NCBI GenBank assembly: GCA_964614585.1
Contig: CAZTLW010000022.1
Span: 1-23,654, forward strand
Length of the DNA: 23,654 nucleotides
Source of the DNA: JAHEFX01 sp964614585
GTDB lineage: Bacteria > Actinomycetota > Acidimicrobiia > Spongiisociales > JAENVV01
Direction of reading: 5' to 3'
The notes beneath the pieces are model-generated. The model did no database searches. It worked only from the letters and a program-made list of their open reading frames with translations, and had not been told where the DNA came from. The translations under genes were made by a program, and so were the position numbers. Below, piece after piece: positions 7,723-14,462 of this stretch. Position 1 is the first letter of the stretch. Each line of letters opens with the position of its first letter.

Positions 7723-8598
7723 GTGGGGGATGGGGAGATCATCGAGGCGGCAGCCCGCCAGGGCGGTGTCATCACACGGGCCCAACTGGAGGCGCTCGGA
7801 TTCACGAAGGGCATGATCGACCACCGAGTCAGGTCCGATCGACTGCAGGTCGTCGCCCGCGGGGTCTATCGGGTCCTGCCCGCCCGGAACGAACGAGAGG
7901 TCCTCGAGGGGGCGCTCGTCGCGCTGCCCGACCCGGTCGTCTCGCACGGTTCGGCGGGGCGACTCCTCGGGCTGGCAGGGGTACCTGCATCGATGCCGAC
8001 CGTCACGGTCTCCGCCCGTACGACGCACGAGTTCGAGGGGGCCTCGGTTCGTCGCGTCACCGTGCGGATTCCGGGAGCGCACCGAGCCAGGACCCGGGGC
8101 CTCCTGGTGACGTCCGTGAGTCGGACGGTGGTCGATCTGGCGGCGGACATGCAGGCTTCGGCGTGGCGACGTTTGGCCCAGGAGGCTGTCGTCGGCGGCC
8201 GCTGCTCGATCGCTGCCATCGGGCGAGTCGCAGCGTCCGTCTGCGGCCAGGGTCGGAAAGGATCCACGGCCGTGAAGGAGTTCCTCGCCGACGAGTTCGC
8301 CAGCCTGTCCGCGCTCGAGCGGCGCTTCGCCGAGATGCTGCGGCCGCTCCGACCCGAGCGTCAATACCCGGCGCCGTGGGACCCGAACCTCCGGTTGGAC
8401 TTCGCCTTCCCGGAGGCGAAGCTCGCGATCGAGGTCGATTCGTATCGGTGGCATGCGACCACCGAGCGGTTCAAGGCCGACCGGCGTCGCGACCGAGATG
8501 CGACTGAGCATGGTTGGCGTCTCGTTCGTCTCACAGCCGATGACGCCGACGATCCCGACGAGACGCTGCGGTTCGTCGTCGGCCTCCTGGCCACCTGA
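7723..8598 (+). CDS. AbiEi-type winged-helix / DUF559 (Vsr-like fold) protein
   Basis: About 291 aa. The N-terminal part (IIEAAARQGGVITRAQLEAL.. to ..VVARGVYRV) looks like the AbiEi N-terminal winged helix common in actinobacterial orphan proteins. The C-terminal part (LRLDFAFPEAKLAIEVDS, then RWHATTERFKADRRRDRD, then GWRLVRLTADD) looks like DUF559, a restriction-endonuclease/Vsr-type fold with candidate acidic residues in DFAFPE and EVDS. Function is unproven; such proteins are often labelled type IV antitoxin, but no AbiEii-type toxin is adjacent. In-frame GTGs at 7693, 7711 and 7723 are all possible; I chose 7723 because the recognisable domain starts there. Reading further upstream would run into the inverted repeat. 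The gene is framed by 74-bp inverted repeats and its stop lies two bases before the right arm. Confidence 0.75.
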   Translation: MGDGEIIEAAARQGGVITRAQLEALGFTKGMIDHRVRSDRLQVVARGVYRVLPARNEREVLEGALVALPDPVVSHGSAGRLLGLAGVPASMPTVTVSARTTHEFEGASVRRVTVRIPGAHRARTRGLLVTSVSRTVVDLAADMQASAWRRLAQEAVVGGRCSIAAIGRVAASVCGQGRKGSTAVKEFLADEFASLSALERRFAEMLRPLRPERQYPAPWDPNLRLDFAFPEAKLAIEVDSYRWHATTERFKADRRRDRDATEHGWRLVRLTADDADDPDETLRFVVGLLAT

Positions 8599-8600
8599 AT

Positions 8601-8674
8601 CGTGGGCTGGGGACCGCGAATGCGCGGTCCCCAGCCCAAACCTCCACCACGCACGCGGTGCCGAACCCTGGGTT
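8601..8674 (-). repeat. Right arm of the 74-bp inverted repeat
   Basis: Reverse-complement partner of 7601-7674 with seven mismatches. It starts just after the DUF559 stop codon and ends with the AACCCTGGGTT core (13-bp palindrome GAACCCTGGGTTC at 8663-8675). Together the arms enclose the single gene; no transposase and no clear target-site duplication were seen outside them. Confidence 0.9.
8603..8638 (+). terminator. Strong hairpin, probable terminator between convergent genes
   Basis: Perfect 16-bp stem (8603-8618 with 8623-8638) with AATG loop; core GGGGACCGCG. It lies directly after the DUF559 stop and 63 bases from the lon stop on the other strand, so it may act in both directions. There is no T-tract, as is usual in GC-rich actinobacteria. 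Confidence 0.65.
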
Positions 8675-8700
8675 CCGGACCGCGGCGCGGACTGTTTGGA

Positions 8701-10989
8701 TCAGGCCAGTGCGATCACCAGCACCTCGTCGATCGTCGACGGGGTGTGGAAGGTCATCGCCTCCCGCACGCCCTCGGGGACGTCATCGAGGTCGTCGGCG
8801 TTGGCCGCCGGCACGATCACCTCGGTGAGGCCCGCCCGGTGGGCGGCCAGCACCTTCTGCTTCACGCCGCCGATCGGCAGCACCCGCCCCTGCAGGCTGA
8901 TCTCGCCGGTCATGGCCACCTCGGGGCGCATCGTGCGGCCCGTGAGGAGGCCGACCAGGGCTGTGGTGACCGTCACGCCGGCCGAGGGACCGTCCTTGGG
9001 GACGGCACCGGCCGGGAAGTGCACGTGGAACCGGCGGCCGAGCCGCTCGGGCTCGATGCCGAGTTCGTCGGCGTGACTGCGCACCCACGACAGGGCCACG
9101 CTCGCCGACTCCTGCATGACGTCGCCGAGCTGGCCGGTCAGGGTGAGGCCGGGCTCGCCGTCCATCGTCCCGGTCTCGACGAAGAGCACGTCGCCGCCGG
9201 TGCCGGTGACGGCCAGTCCGGTGGCGACGCCGGGCACCGCGGTGCGGCCCTCGAGCTCCTCGCGGTCCTTGCGGGCGGGGCCGAGCATCGGGCGCAGGTC
9301 GTCGACCGAGATGGTGATCGGCGGCGACTCCCCCGACGCGATCCGGGTGGCCGCCTTGCGGGCGAGGGTGCCGAGACGGCGCTCGAGCGTGCGGACGCCC
9401 GCCTCGCGGGTCCAGCGCTCGACCACCTCGGCGAGGACGTCGTCGCCGAGGTCGAGCTCGCCGGGCTCGAGGCCGGCGCGGCGTACCTGGCGGGGCAGGA
9501 GGTGGTCGCGGGCGATGGTCAGTTTCTCGTCGGGGACGTACCCGTCGATCGTGATGACCTCGGTCCGGTCGAGCAGCGGGCCCGGGATCGTCTCGAGGAC
9601 GTTGGCCGTGGCGATGAACAGGACGTCCGAGAGGTCGAGGTCGACCTCGAGGTAGTGGTCGCGGAAGGTGTGGTTCTGGGCGGGGTCGAGCACCTCGAGC
9701 AGTGCCGACGACGGGTCGCCCCGCCAGTCGGCGCCGACCTTGTCGAGTTCGTCGAGGAGGATCACCGGGTTCATCGACCCGGCGTCGATCATGGCCCGCA
9801 CGAACCGGCCCGGGCGGGCGCCGACGTAGGTGCGGCGGTGCCCGCGGACCTCGGCCTCGTCGCGCACGCCACCCAGCGAGATCCGGGTGAACCGACGTCC
9901 CAGGGCGCGAGCGACCGACTCACCGAGGGACGTCTTGCCGACCCCCGGGGGACCGGCGAGGAGCAGGATCGCCCCGCCCCTACGGTCATCGTCGTCGTCG
10001 ATGCCGCGTTCGGCCCGGAGCTTGCGCACGGCCAGGTGCTCGACGACGCGGTCCTTCACCTCGTCGAGGCCGGTGTGGTCGGCGTCGAGGACCTCTCGGG
10101 CCCGGCCCATGTCGAGGTCGTCGGTGGTCTCCGTCTCCCACGGGACGTCGAGGACGGTGTCGAGCCACGTGCGGATCCAGCTGTGCTCGGGCGACTGCTC
10201 GCTCATCTTCTCCAGTCGATCCAGCTCGCGCTCGACCGCCTCGACGACGACCTCCGGCAGTCGGCGGTCGGCCATCTTGTCCCGGTACTCGCCCGCGACC
10301 GAATCCTCGCCGAGCTCCTTGCGGATCGAGGCCATCTGCTGTCGCAGGAGGAACTCGCGCTGGCCCTCCTCGATGCGGTCGGCGGCATCCTCCTGCACCC
10401 GCCTACGGAGTTGCAGGTCGGCGAGCACCTCGGTGAGCCACCCGGTGACGAGCCGGAGCCGGTCGACGGGGTCGAACGTCTCCAGCACCTCGACCTTCTG
10501 GGCCAGTGACAGGTCCGGCGAGTAGCCGGCGAGGTCGGCGAGCGGGCCGGGTTCGTTGCCCTCGAGGAGGCGATCCACCATGCCCCCGGCGCCGCGCAGG
10601 TCGAGGATCGCCGAGACGACGGCCTTGAACTCCGCCACCAGCTCGGGGGCCACCACCGGGTCGTCGGCCACCGACTCGGCCTCGACCCAGAGCACGTCGC
10701 GCTCGCCGGTGGTGCCCACCCCGACCCTGGCGCGGGACTCGCCGGCGATGACGATGCGGAGCTGGTCGCCGTCGGCTCGCTGTTCCTGGATCGTGGCGAT
10801 GGTGCCGACGTGGGCGAAGCGCTCGTCTGGGCGGGGCACCAACAGGAGCCGCCCGTCGGTGGCGGCGGCCGCCTCCACGGCGCGGCGCGCCTCGTCGGTC
10901 TCGATCGAGACCGTCACGACCATGTTCGGGAAGATGACCCCGTTCCGGAGGGGGAGGACGGGGAGGGTGGCGGATCGGAGGTCGGGCAT
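8701..10989 (-). CDS. lon: ATP-dependent protease Lon
   Basis: Cytosolic AAA+ serine protease that degrades misfolded and regulatory proteins; 762 aa. Seen: N-terminal substrate domain starting LPVLPLRNGVIFPNMVVTV, a central helical region with REFLLRQQMASIRKELGE, Walker A GPPGVGKT at residues 346-353, Walker B VILLDELDKVG, then the protease domain with catalytic Ser669 in PKDGPSAGVT and Lys712 in GGVKQKVLAAHRAG. The 43-residue spacing between them matches the E. coli Ser679-Lys722 dyad. The ATG at 10989 has GGGAG five bases upstream; a longer in-frame reading to 11037 has no such support and would cover the promoter. It is monocistronic and convergent with the DUF559 gene. A SigR/SigH-like promoter upstream suggests stress control. 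Confidence 0.97.
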   Translation of the reverse strand: MPDLRSATLPVLPLRNGVIFPNMVVTVSIETDEARRAVEAAAATDGRLLLVPRPDERFAHVGTIATIQEQRADGDQLRIVIAGESRARVGVGTTGERDVLWVEAESVADDPVVAPELVAEFKAVVSAILDLRGAGGMVDRLLEGNEPGPLADLAGYSPDLSLAQKVEVLETFDPVDRLRLVTGWLTEVLADLQLRRRVQEDAADRIEEGQREFLLRQQMASIRKELGEDSVAGEYRDKMADRRLPEVVVEAVERELDRLEKMSEQSPEHSWIRTWLDTVLDVPWETETTDDLDMGRAREVLDADHTGLDEVKDRVVEHLAVRKLRAERGIDDDDDRRGGAILLLAGPPGVGKTSLGESVARALGRRFTRISLGGVRDEAEVRGHRRTYVGARPGRFVRAMIDAGSMNPVILLDELDKVGADWRGDPSSALLEVLDPAQNHTFRDHYLEVDLDLSDVLFIATANVLETIPGPLLDRTEVITIDGYVPDEKLTIARDHLLPRQVRRAGLEPGELDLGDDVLAEVVERWTREAGVRTLERRLGTLARKAATRIASGESPPITISVDDLRPMLGPARKDREELEGRTAVPGVATGLAVTGTGGDVLFVETGTMDGEPGLTLTGQLGDVMQESASVALSWVRSHADELGIEPERLGRRFHVHFPAGAVPKDGPSAGVTVTTALVGLLTGRTMRPEVAMTGEISLQGRVLPIGGVKQKVLAAHRAGLTEVIVPAANADDLDDVPEGVREAMTFHTPSTIDEVLVIALA

Positions 10990-11018
10990 GGGGGCTCCCG
11001 GGTGGGTGGACCGGCTAC

Positions 11019-11044
11019 AACCGATACGAGACCGCATCGATTCC
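11019..11044 (-). promoter_or_regulatory. SigR/SigH-type promoter of lon (GGAAT-N18-GTT)
   Basis: On the minus strand GGAAT at 11044-11040 is followed after exactly 18 bases by GTT at 11021-11019. This is the published consensus for Streptomyces SigR and mycobacterial SigH (GGGAAT-N18-GTT); the extra 5' G is also present at 11045. Transcription would start near 11011, leaving a leader of about 20 bases containing the GGGAG site. No HspR (HAIR) or CIRCE element was seen. Confidence 0.6.
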
Positions 11045-11136
11045 CGGATCTATGTGGGGATCGCTCAGATTACATCGGTCGGTTCCCAATGCCCGAGGGT
11101 CCCGGAGCGTGATGTCTGTCAAGCCATCGTCGGTCC

Positions 11137-11142
11137 TACGCT
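11137..11142 (+). promoter_or_regulatory. Candidate -10 element for the MBOAT-SGNH operon
   Basis: TACGCT ends seven bases before the GTG at 11150, with no ribosome site in between, consistent with a leaderless transcript. No convincing -35 hexamer is seen; CTGTCA at 11116-11121 is a partial match but only 15 bases away. The spacer 10990-11149 also holds the divergent lon promoter. Confidence 0.4.
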
Positions 11143-11149
11143 CCGGTTC

Positions 11150-12556
11150 GTGCTGTTCCCCACGGTGCAGTTCGCCCTCTTCTTCGTGGTGGTCCTGACG
11201 GCCAACTGGCTCCTCATGCGGAACCGGCCGTGGTGGAAGATCACCATGCTCGCGGCGTCCTACGTCTTCTACGGGGCCTGGGACTGGCGGTTCGTCGGCC
11301 TCATCGTCGTCTCGACCCTCGCCAACCAGGCGGCGGCCATGGCGATGGGCTCGACGCTCGACGACCGCCGCCGGAAGCGAATCGTCGTGGCGGCCGTCGT
11401 CGGCAACCTGGGGTTGCTCGGCTGGTTCAAGTACTACGGCTTCTTCGCCTCCTCGCTGGTGAACCTGTTCGCCGGCTTCGGCGTCGAGCTGCCGTTGCCG
11501 TTGCTGCAGATCACGCTGCCGGTCGGCATCTCGTTCTTCACGTTCCAGGCCCTCTCCTACGTCCTCGACGTCTACTGGCGCACCCAGGAACCGGCGGCCC
11601 CGATCGACTTCGCCGTGTACCTCGCCTTCTTCCCCCAACTCGTGGCCGGCCCCATCGTTCGGTCATCGGAGTTCCTGCCACAGTTGGCCACCCCGCGCGA
11701 CCCGCGCCGGATCCCCGCCGCCGAGGCGTTCCTCCTGGTCGGTGGCGGCCTGTTCAAGAAGGTGGTGGTCGCCACCACGCTCGGCACCGAGATCGTCGAC
11801 CCGGTGTTCGCCCAGCCCGAGGCGTACTCGGCGCTCGAGGTCCTCATGGCGACCTACGCCTACGCGATCCAGATCTACGCCGACTTCTCGGGGTACACCG
11901 ACATCGCCATCGGGGTCGCCCTGCTGCTCGGGTTCCGGTTCCCCCAGAACTTCGACAACCCGTACTCGGCGGCCACCCTGCGCGACTTCTGGCGCCGGTG
12001 GCACATGACGTTGTCGCGCTGGCTGCGCGACTACCTCTACATCCCGCTCGGGGGGAGCCGCCGGGGGGAGGCGGCGACCTACCGCAACCTCATGATCACC
12101 ATGCTGCTCGGCGGCCTGTGGCACGGTGCCGCCTGGACGTTCGTGTTCTGGGGGGCGCTCCACGGCGGCTGGCTGGCATTCGAGCGCTGGCTCGAGCAGC
12201 GGCGGGCGGCCGCCGGGGCGCCCGACCCGAACCCGTGGCTCGGTCGCTTCGTCACCTTCCACGTGGTGTGCCTCGGGTGGGTGTTCTTCCGGGCCGACTC
12301 CTTCGAGACCGCCCTCACGATGCTGGGCCGGCTGGCCGACTGGGGCCCGGCGCCGGCCGTCACGCCGCTGGTGCTGGCGCTCGTCGTCGGCAGCATTGCC
12401 GTCCAGTACATCCCGTACGGGGCCAGACTGCGGCTTCGTGAAGGTTTCGCCCGCCTGTCGCCAGTCGGCATGACGGCCGCCCTCGGCCTGTTCCTCCTCG
12501 CCCTCGACGCCCTCGGCCCCGAGGGTGTCGCCCCGTTCATCTACTTCCAGTTCTGA
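11150..12556 (+). CDS. MBOAT-family O-acyltransferase (AlgI-like)
   Basis: Polytopic membrane acyltransferase, 468 aa, of the AlgI/DltB/PatA group, which moves an acyl (usually acetyl) group across the membrane for transfer to an extracellular polysaccharide. Seen: about ten hydrophobic segments, LPVGISFFTFQALSYVLDVY, FPQLVAGPIVR, the conserved block YADFSGYTDIAIGVALLLGF and FWRRWHMTLSRWLRDYLYIP, and the catalytic His region GLWHGAAWTFVFWG with His325. These match the AlgI family closely. The GTG at 11150 starts just before the first membrane helix. Its stop shares one base with the start of the SGNH gene (TGATG), so the two are co-translated. No alginate or other polysaccharide genes are nearby; the acceptor could be a cell-wall glycan. 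Confidence 0.92.
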   Translation: MLFPTVQFALFFVVVLTANWLLMRNRPWWKITMLAASYVFYGAWDWRFVGLIVVSTLANQAAAMAMGSTLDDRRRKRIVVAAVVGNLGLLGWFKYYGFFASSLVNLFAGFGVELPLPLLQITLPVGISFFTFQALSYVLDVYWRTQEPAAPIDFAVYLAFFPQLVAGPIVRSSEFLPQLATPRDPRRIPAAEAFLLVGGGLFKKVVVATTLGTEIVDPVFAQPEAYSALEVLMATYAYAIQIYADFSGYTDIAIGVALLLGFRFPQNFDNPYSAATLRDFWRRWHMTLSRWLRDYLYIPLGGSRRGEAATYRNLMITMLLGGLWHGAAWTFVFWGALHGGWLAFERWLEQRRAAAGAPDPNPWLGRFVTFHVVCLGWVFFRADSFETALTMLGRLADWGPAPAVTPLVLALVVGSIAVQYIPYGARLRLREGFARLSPVGMTAALGLFLLALDALGPEGVAPFIYFQF

Positions 12557-13548
12557 TGCCCACCCGCACGCTCTCCGCCGGTCACGCCCTCATGATCATC
12601 GTGGGCGCCCTCGTCATCGGCCTGCTGCTCAACGCCGGCGACCTCCTCGAGACGGCCCGTCGCCAGAGCCCCGGCGTCGCCCGGACCCTGTCGGTCGGCG
12701 TCATGGAGCCGCTGGCCGCCGCCACCGACGCCGTCGGCCTCGACACCCCCCGGGCCGCCATCGACCAGTGGCTGGGCCGCGCCGAGACGGGGGACTCGGT
12801 GGTGGCCGGTGACGCCGTCACCCCGCCCCCCACCACGATCCCGTCGGAGGTGGCCGCCGCGTCGGCATCGACCACCACCACGACGACGCTGCCCACTCCG
12901 ACCGAGGCGAGTCCGCTGTCGCTCTTCGTCGCCGGCGACTCGATGGTCGGCCAGTACGGCCCGGTGCTCGCCGGTCGGGCGGAGCGTTCCGGGGTCGTTG
13001 AGGGGGACTACTTCTTCGAGTTCTCGAGCGGCCTGTCCCGGCCGGACTTCTTCGACTGGTCGGCCAAGCTCGCCGAGATCCGGACCGACCATGACCCGGA
13101 CGTGCTCGTGCTCTACCTCGGCGGCAACGACGCCCAGGACATCCTCGACGACGGGGAGTTCCTCTCCTACGCGGTCGATTCCGAGCCCTGGCACGCCGAG
13201 TACCGCGCTCGGGTCCGCGAGCTCATGGCAGAACTCGACGCCTCGGGGATGCGCACGTACTGGATGGGCATGCCGATCGTCCGCTCCGACACCATGAACG
13301 AGCGGTACGGGCGCCTCAACGAGATCTACGCCGAGGAGGCCGCCGGTTTCGACGGCGTCTCCTTCGTGGACACCACCGACTGGTTCGTCGATGAGTCGGG
13401 CGCCTATTCGGAGTACCTGCCCGACGACTCGGGCACCCTCACCGACATGCGCCAGGGCGACGGGATCCACCTCACGACGGCCGGCGCCGTGCGGCTCGCC
13501 GAGCGGGTGTTCCCACTCATCGCCTCCGACTACGGCCTCCCCGGCTGA
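12556..13548 (+). CDS. Membrane-anchored SGNH/GDSL hydrolase (DUF459-like)
   Basis: 330 aa. An N-terminal signal anchor (hydrophobic residues about 11-25) is followed by a Pro/Thr-rich linker near residues 93-119 with a run of six threonines, then an extracellular SGNH domain. Block I is VAGDSMVGQYG (Ser129), block III is YLGGNDAQD, and block V is DGIHLTTAGAVRLAE (Asp302, His305), giving the Ser-Asp-His set. It resembles DUF459-type hydrolases and is analogous to AlgJ/AlgX or PatB, which accept the acyl group exported by the MBOAT partner and transfer it to a glycan. Overlap of the start with the MBOAT stop supports a joint role. Which glycan is acylated cannot be told from sequence. Confidence 0.85.
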   Translation: MPTRTLSAGHALMIIVGALVIGLLLNAGDLLETARRQSPGVARTLSVGVMEPLAAATDAVGLDTPRAAIDQWLGRAETGDSVVAGDAVTPPPTTIPSEVAAASASTTTTTTLPTPTEASPLSLFVAGDSMVGQYGPVLAGRAERSGVVEGDYFFEFSSGLSRPDFFDWSAKLAEIRTDHDPDVLVLYLGGNDAQDILDDGEFLSYAVDSEPWHAEYRARVRELMAELDASGMRTYWMGMPIVRSDTMNERYGRLNEIYAEEAAGFDGVSFVDTTDWFVDESGAYSEYLPDDSGTLTDMRQGDGIHLTTAGAVRLAERVFPLIASDYGLPG

Positions 13549-13553
13549 AACCC

Positions 13554-13573
13554 GAACCCAGGGTTCGGCACCG
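13554..13573. repeat. Intergenic palindromic repeat, copy with GGCACCG extension
   Basis: GAACCCAGGGTTCGGCACCG starts six bases after the SGNH stop. The first 13 bases (13554-13566) are a perfect palindrome; the GGCACCG extension is shared with the two arms at 7601 and 8674, giving a family of related copies. Confidence 0.75.
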
Positions 13574-13589
13574 GTCGATCGGCGTTTCC

Positions 13590-13628
13590 CCGGTATCGGG
13601 ACCAGACCGGGTCTGGTCCCGATACCGG
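13590..13628. terminator. Perfect 39-base palindrome, bidirectional terminator
   Basis: Two 19-base arms (CCGGTATCGGGACCAGACC at 13590-13608 and its exact complement at 13610-13628) around one central G. It lies between the convergent SGNH hydrolase and mutY genes, where a two-way terminator is expected. No T-tract on either side. Confidence 0.75.
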
Positions 13629-13640
13629 AGTTCGACGGCC

Positions 13641-14462
13641 TCAGTCCCCGACGATGGTCCAGCGGACGCCGTCGCGCCGAGCGACGCCGTCGGCCTCGAG
13701 GCCGGCCAGGGCCGTGGCGACGCGCTGGTGGGCCAGTCCGGTCACCTCCGCCAGCCGGTTCTCGTCTCCCTCGCCGGCCAGCAGCGCCCGGAGCACCGCC
13801 CCGCGGGCCTCACGCGTCGATCCCTCGAAGCGGGCCTGGCTCGGTGGCGGGGCATAGACGGTCGGGTCGGCGCACCACGTCGTGACCGGGCAGCGGTCGC
13901 AGTCGGGGCGGGGGCTGCAGACCGCGGCGCCGAGGTCCATGAGGGCCTGGTTCCAGTCCTCGGCGAGCCCCACCGGGAGGAGGTCGGTGGCGGCCTCCGT
14001 GAGTTCGCGGCCCCCAAGCGGTCGGCCGACCCAGCGGGAGATGACTCGTCGATGGTTGGTGTCGACCGTGGGCACCTGCTCGCCGAAGGCCTGGCAGGCC
14101 ACCGCGGCGGCCGTGTAGGGGCCGACCCCCGGGAGTGCCTCCAGCCCCGACACCGTCCGAGGCCAGCCCTCGGCGGCGATGTGGGCGGCCGCCGCCCGCA
14201 GTCGCAGGGCGCGGTTGTTGTACCCGAGCCCGCTCCACAGCGCGAGGACGTCGGCAGGATCGGCCCGGGCGCAGTCGGCCGGGGTGGGGAACCGGTCGAG
14301 CCAGGCCTCCCAGCGCGGCAGGACCCGGCCGATCTGGGTCTGCTGGCTCATCACCTCCACGACCAGGATTCCCCATGGGTCACGGGTGCGGCGCCAGGGG
14401 AACTCCCGGCGATGGGTGCGATACCAGTCGAGGAGCGCCGTCGCCCGCTCGGGCCCGTCCAT
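13641..14462 (-). CDS. mutY: A/G-specific adenine glycosylase MutY
   Basis: DNA repair glycosylase that removes adenine mispaired with 8-oxoguanine; 273 aa. Seen: FPWRRTRDPWGILVVEVMSQQTQ with catalytic Glu36, helix-hairpin-helix LPGVGPYTAAAVACQAFG, and catalytic Asp134 in VDTNHRRV. The iron-sulphur cysteines are C182, C188, C191 and C197. Their spacing C-x5-C-x2-C-x5-C is one residue shorter in the first gap than the common C-x6-C-x2-C-x5-C. The C-terminus is a short winged-helix-like segment rather than the NUDIX-like domain of E. coli MutY, which I believe is usual in actinobacteria. The ATG follows the TAG of pknB with no gap, so it is probably co-transcribed as the last gene of the cell-wall operon. 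Confidence 0.92.
   Translation of the reverse strand: MDGPERATALLDWYRTHRREFPWRRTRDPWGILVVEVMSQQTQIGRVLPRWEAWLDRFPTPADCARADPADVLALWSGLGYNNRALRLRAAAAHIAAEGWPRTVSGLEALPGVGPYTAAAVACQAFGEQVPTVDTNHRRVISRWVGRPLGGRELTEAATDLLPVGLAEDWNQALMDLGAAVCSPRPDCDRCPVTTWCADPTVYAPPPSQARFEGSTREARGAVLRALLAGEGDENRLAEVTGLAHQRVATALAGLEADGVARRDGVRWTIVGD

Noticed and set aside
4915..8511. Very long open frame on the minus strand opposite the cyclase-ATPase and DUF559 genes
   Set aside because: It has no recognisable domain, contains the N run, and mirrors the plus-strand genes whose motifs are clear. Such frames are a by-product of high GC content.
7723..8598. Complete type IV toxin-antitoxin (AbiE) system
   Set aside because: Only the AbiEi-like winged helix is present, fused to a DUF559-like end; no AbiEii nucleotidyltransferase toxin is next to it.
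7601..8674. Insertion sequence
   Set aside because: The framed gene has no transposase motif and I found no target-site duplication outside the arms; only the inverted-repeat framing is supported.
8602..10509. Long plus-strand open frame opposite lon
   Set aside because: Low-complexity Gly/Arg/Asp-rich translation with no domain; lon on the other strand is unmistakable.
10990..11149. HspR (HAIR) or CIRCE heat-shock operator before lon
   Set aside because: No CTTGAGT/ACTCAAG pair or CIRCE inverted repeat is present; only the SigR/SigH-like motif fits.
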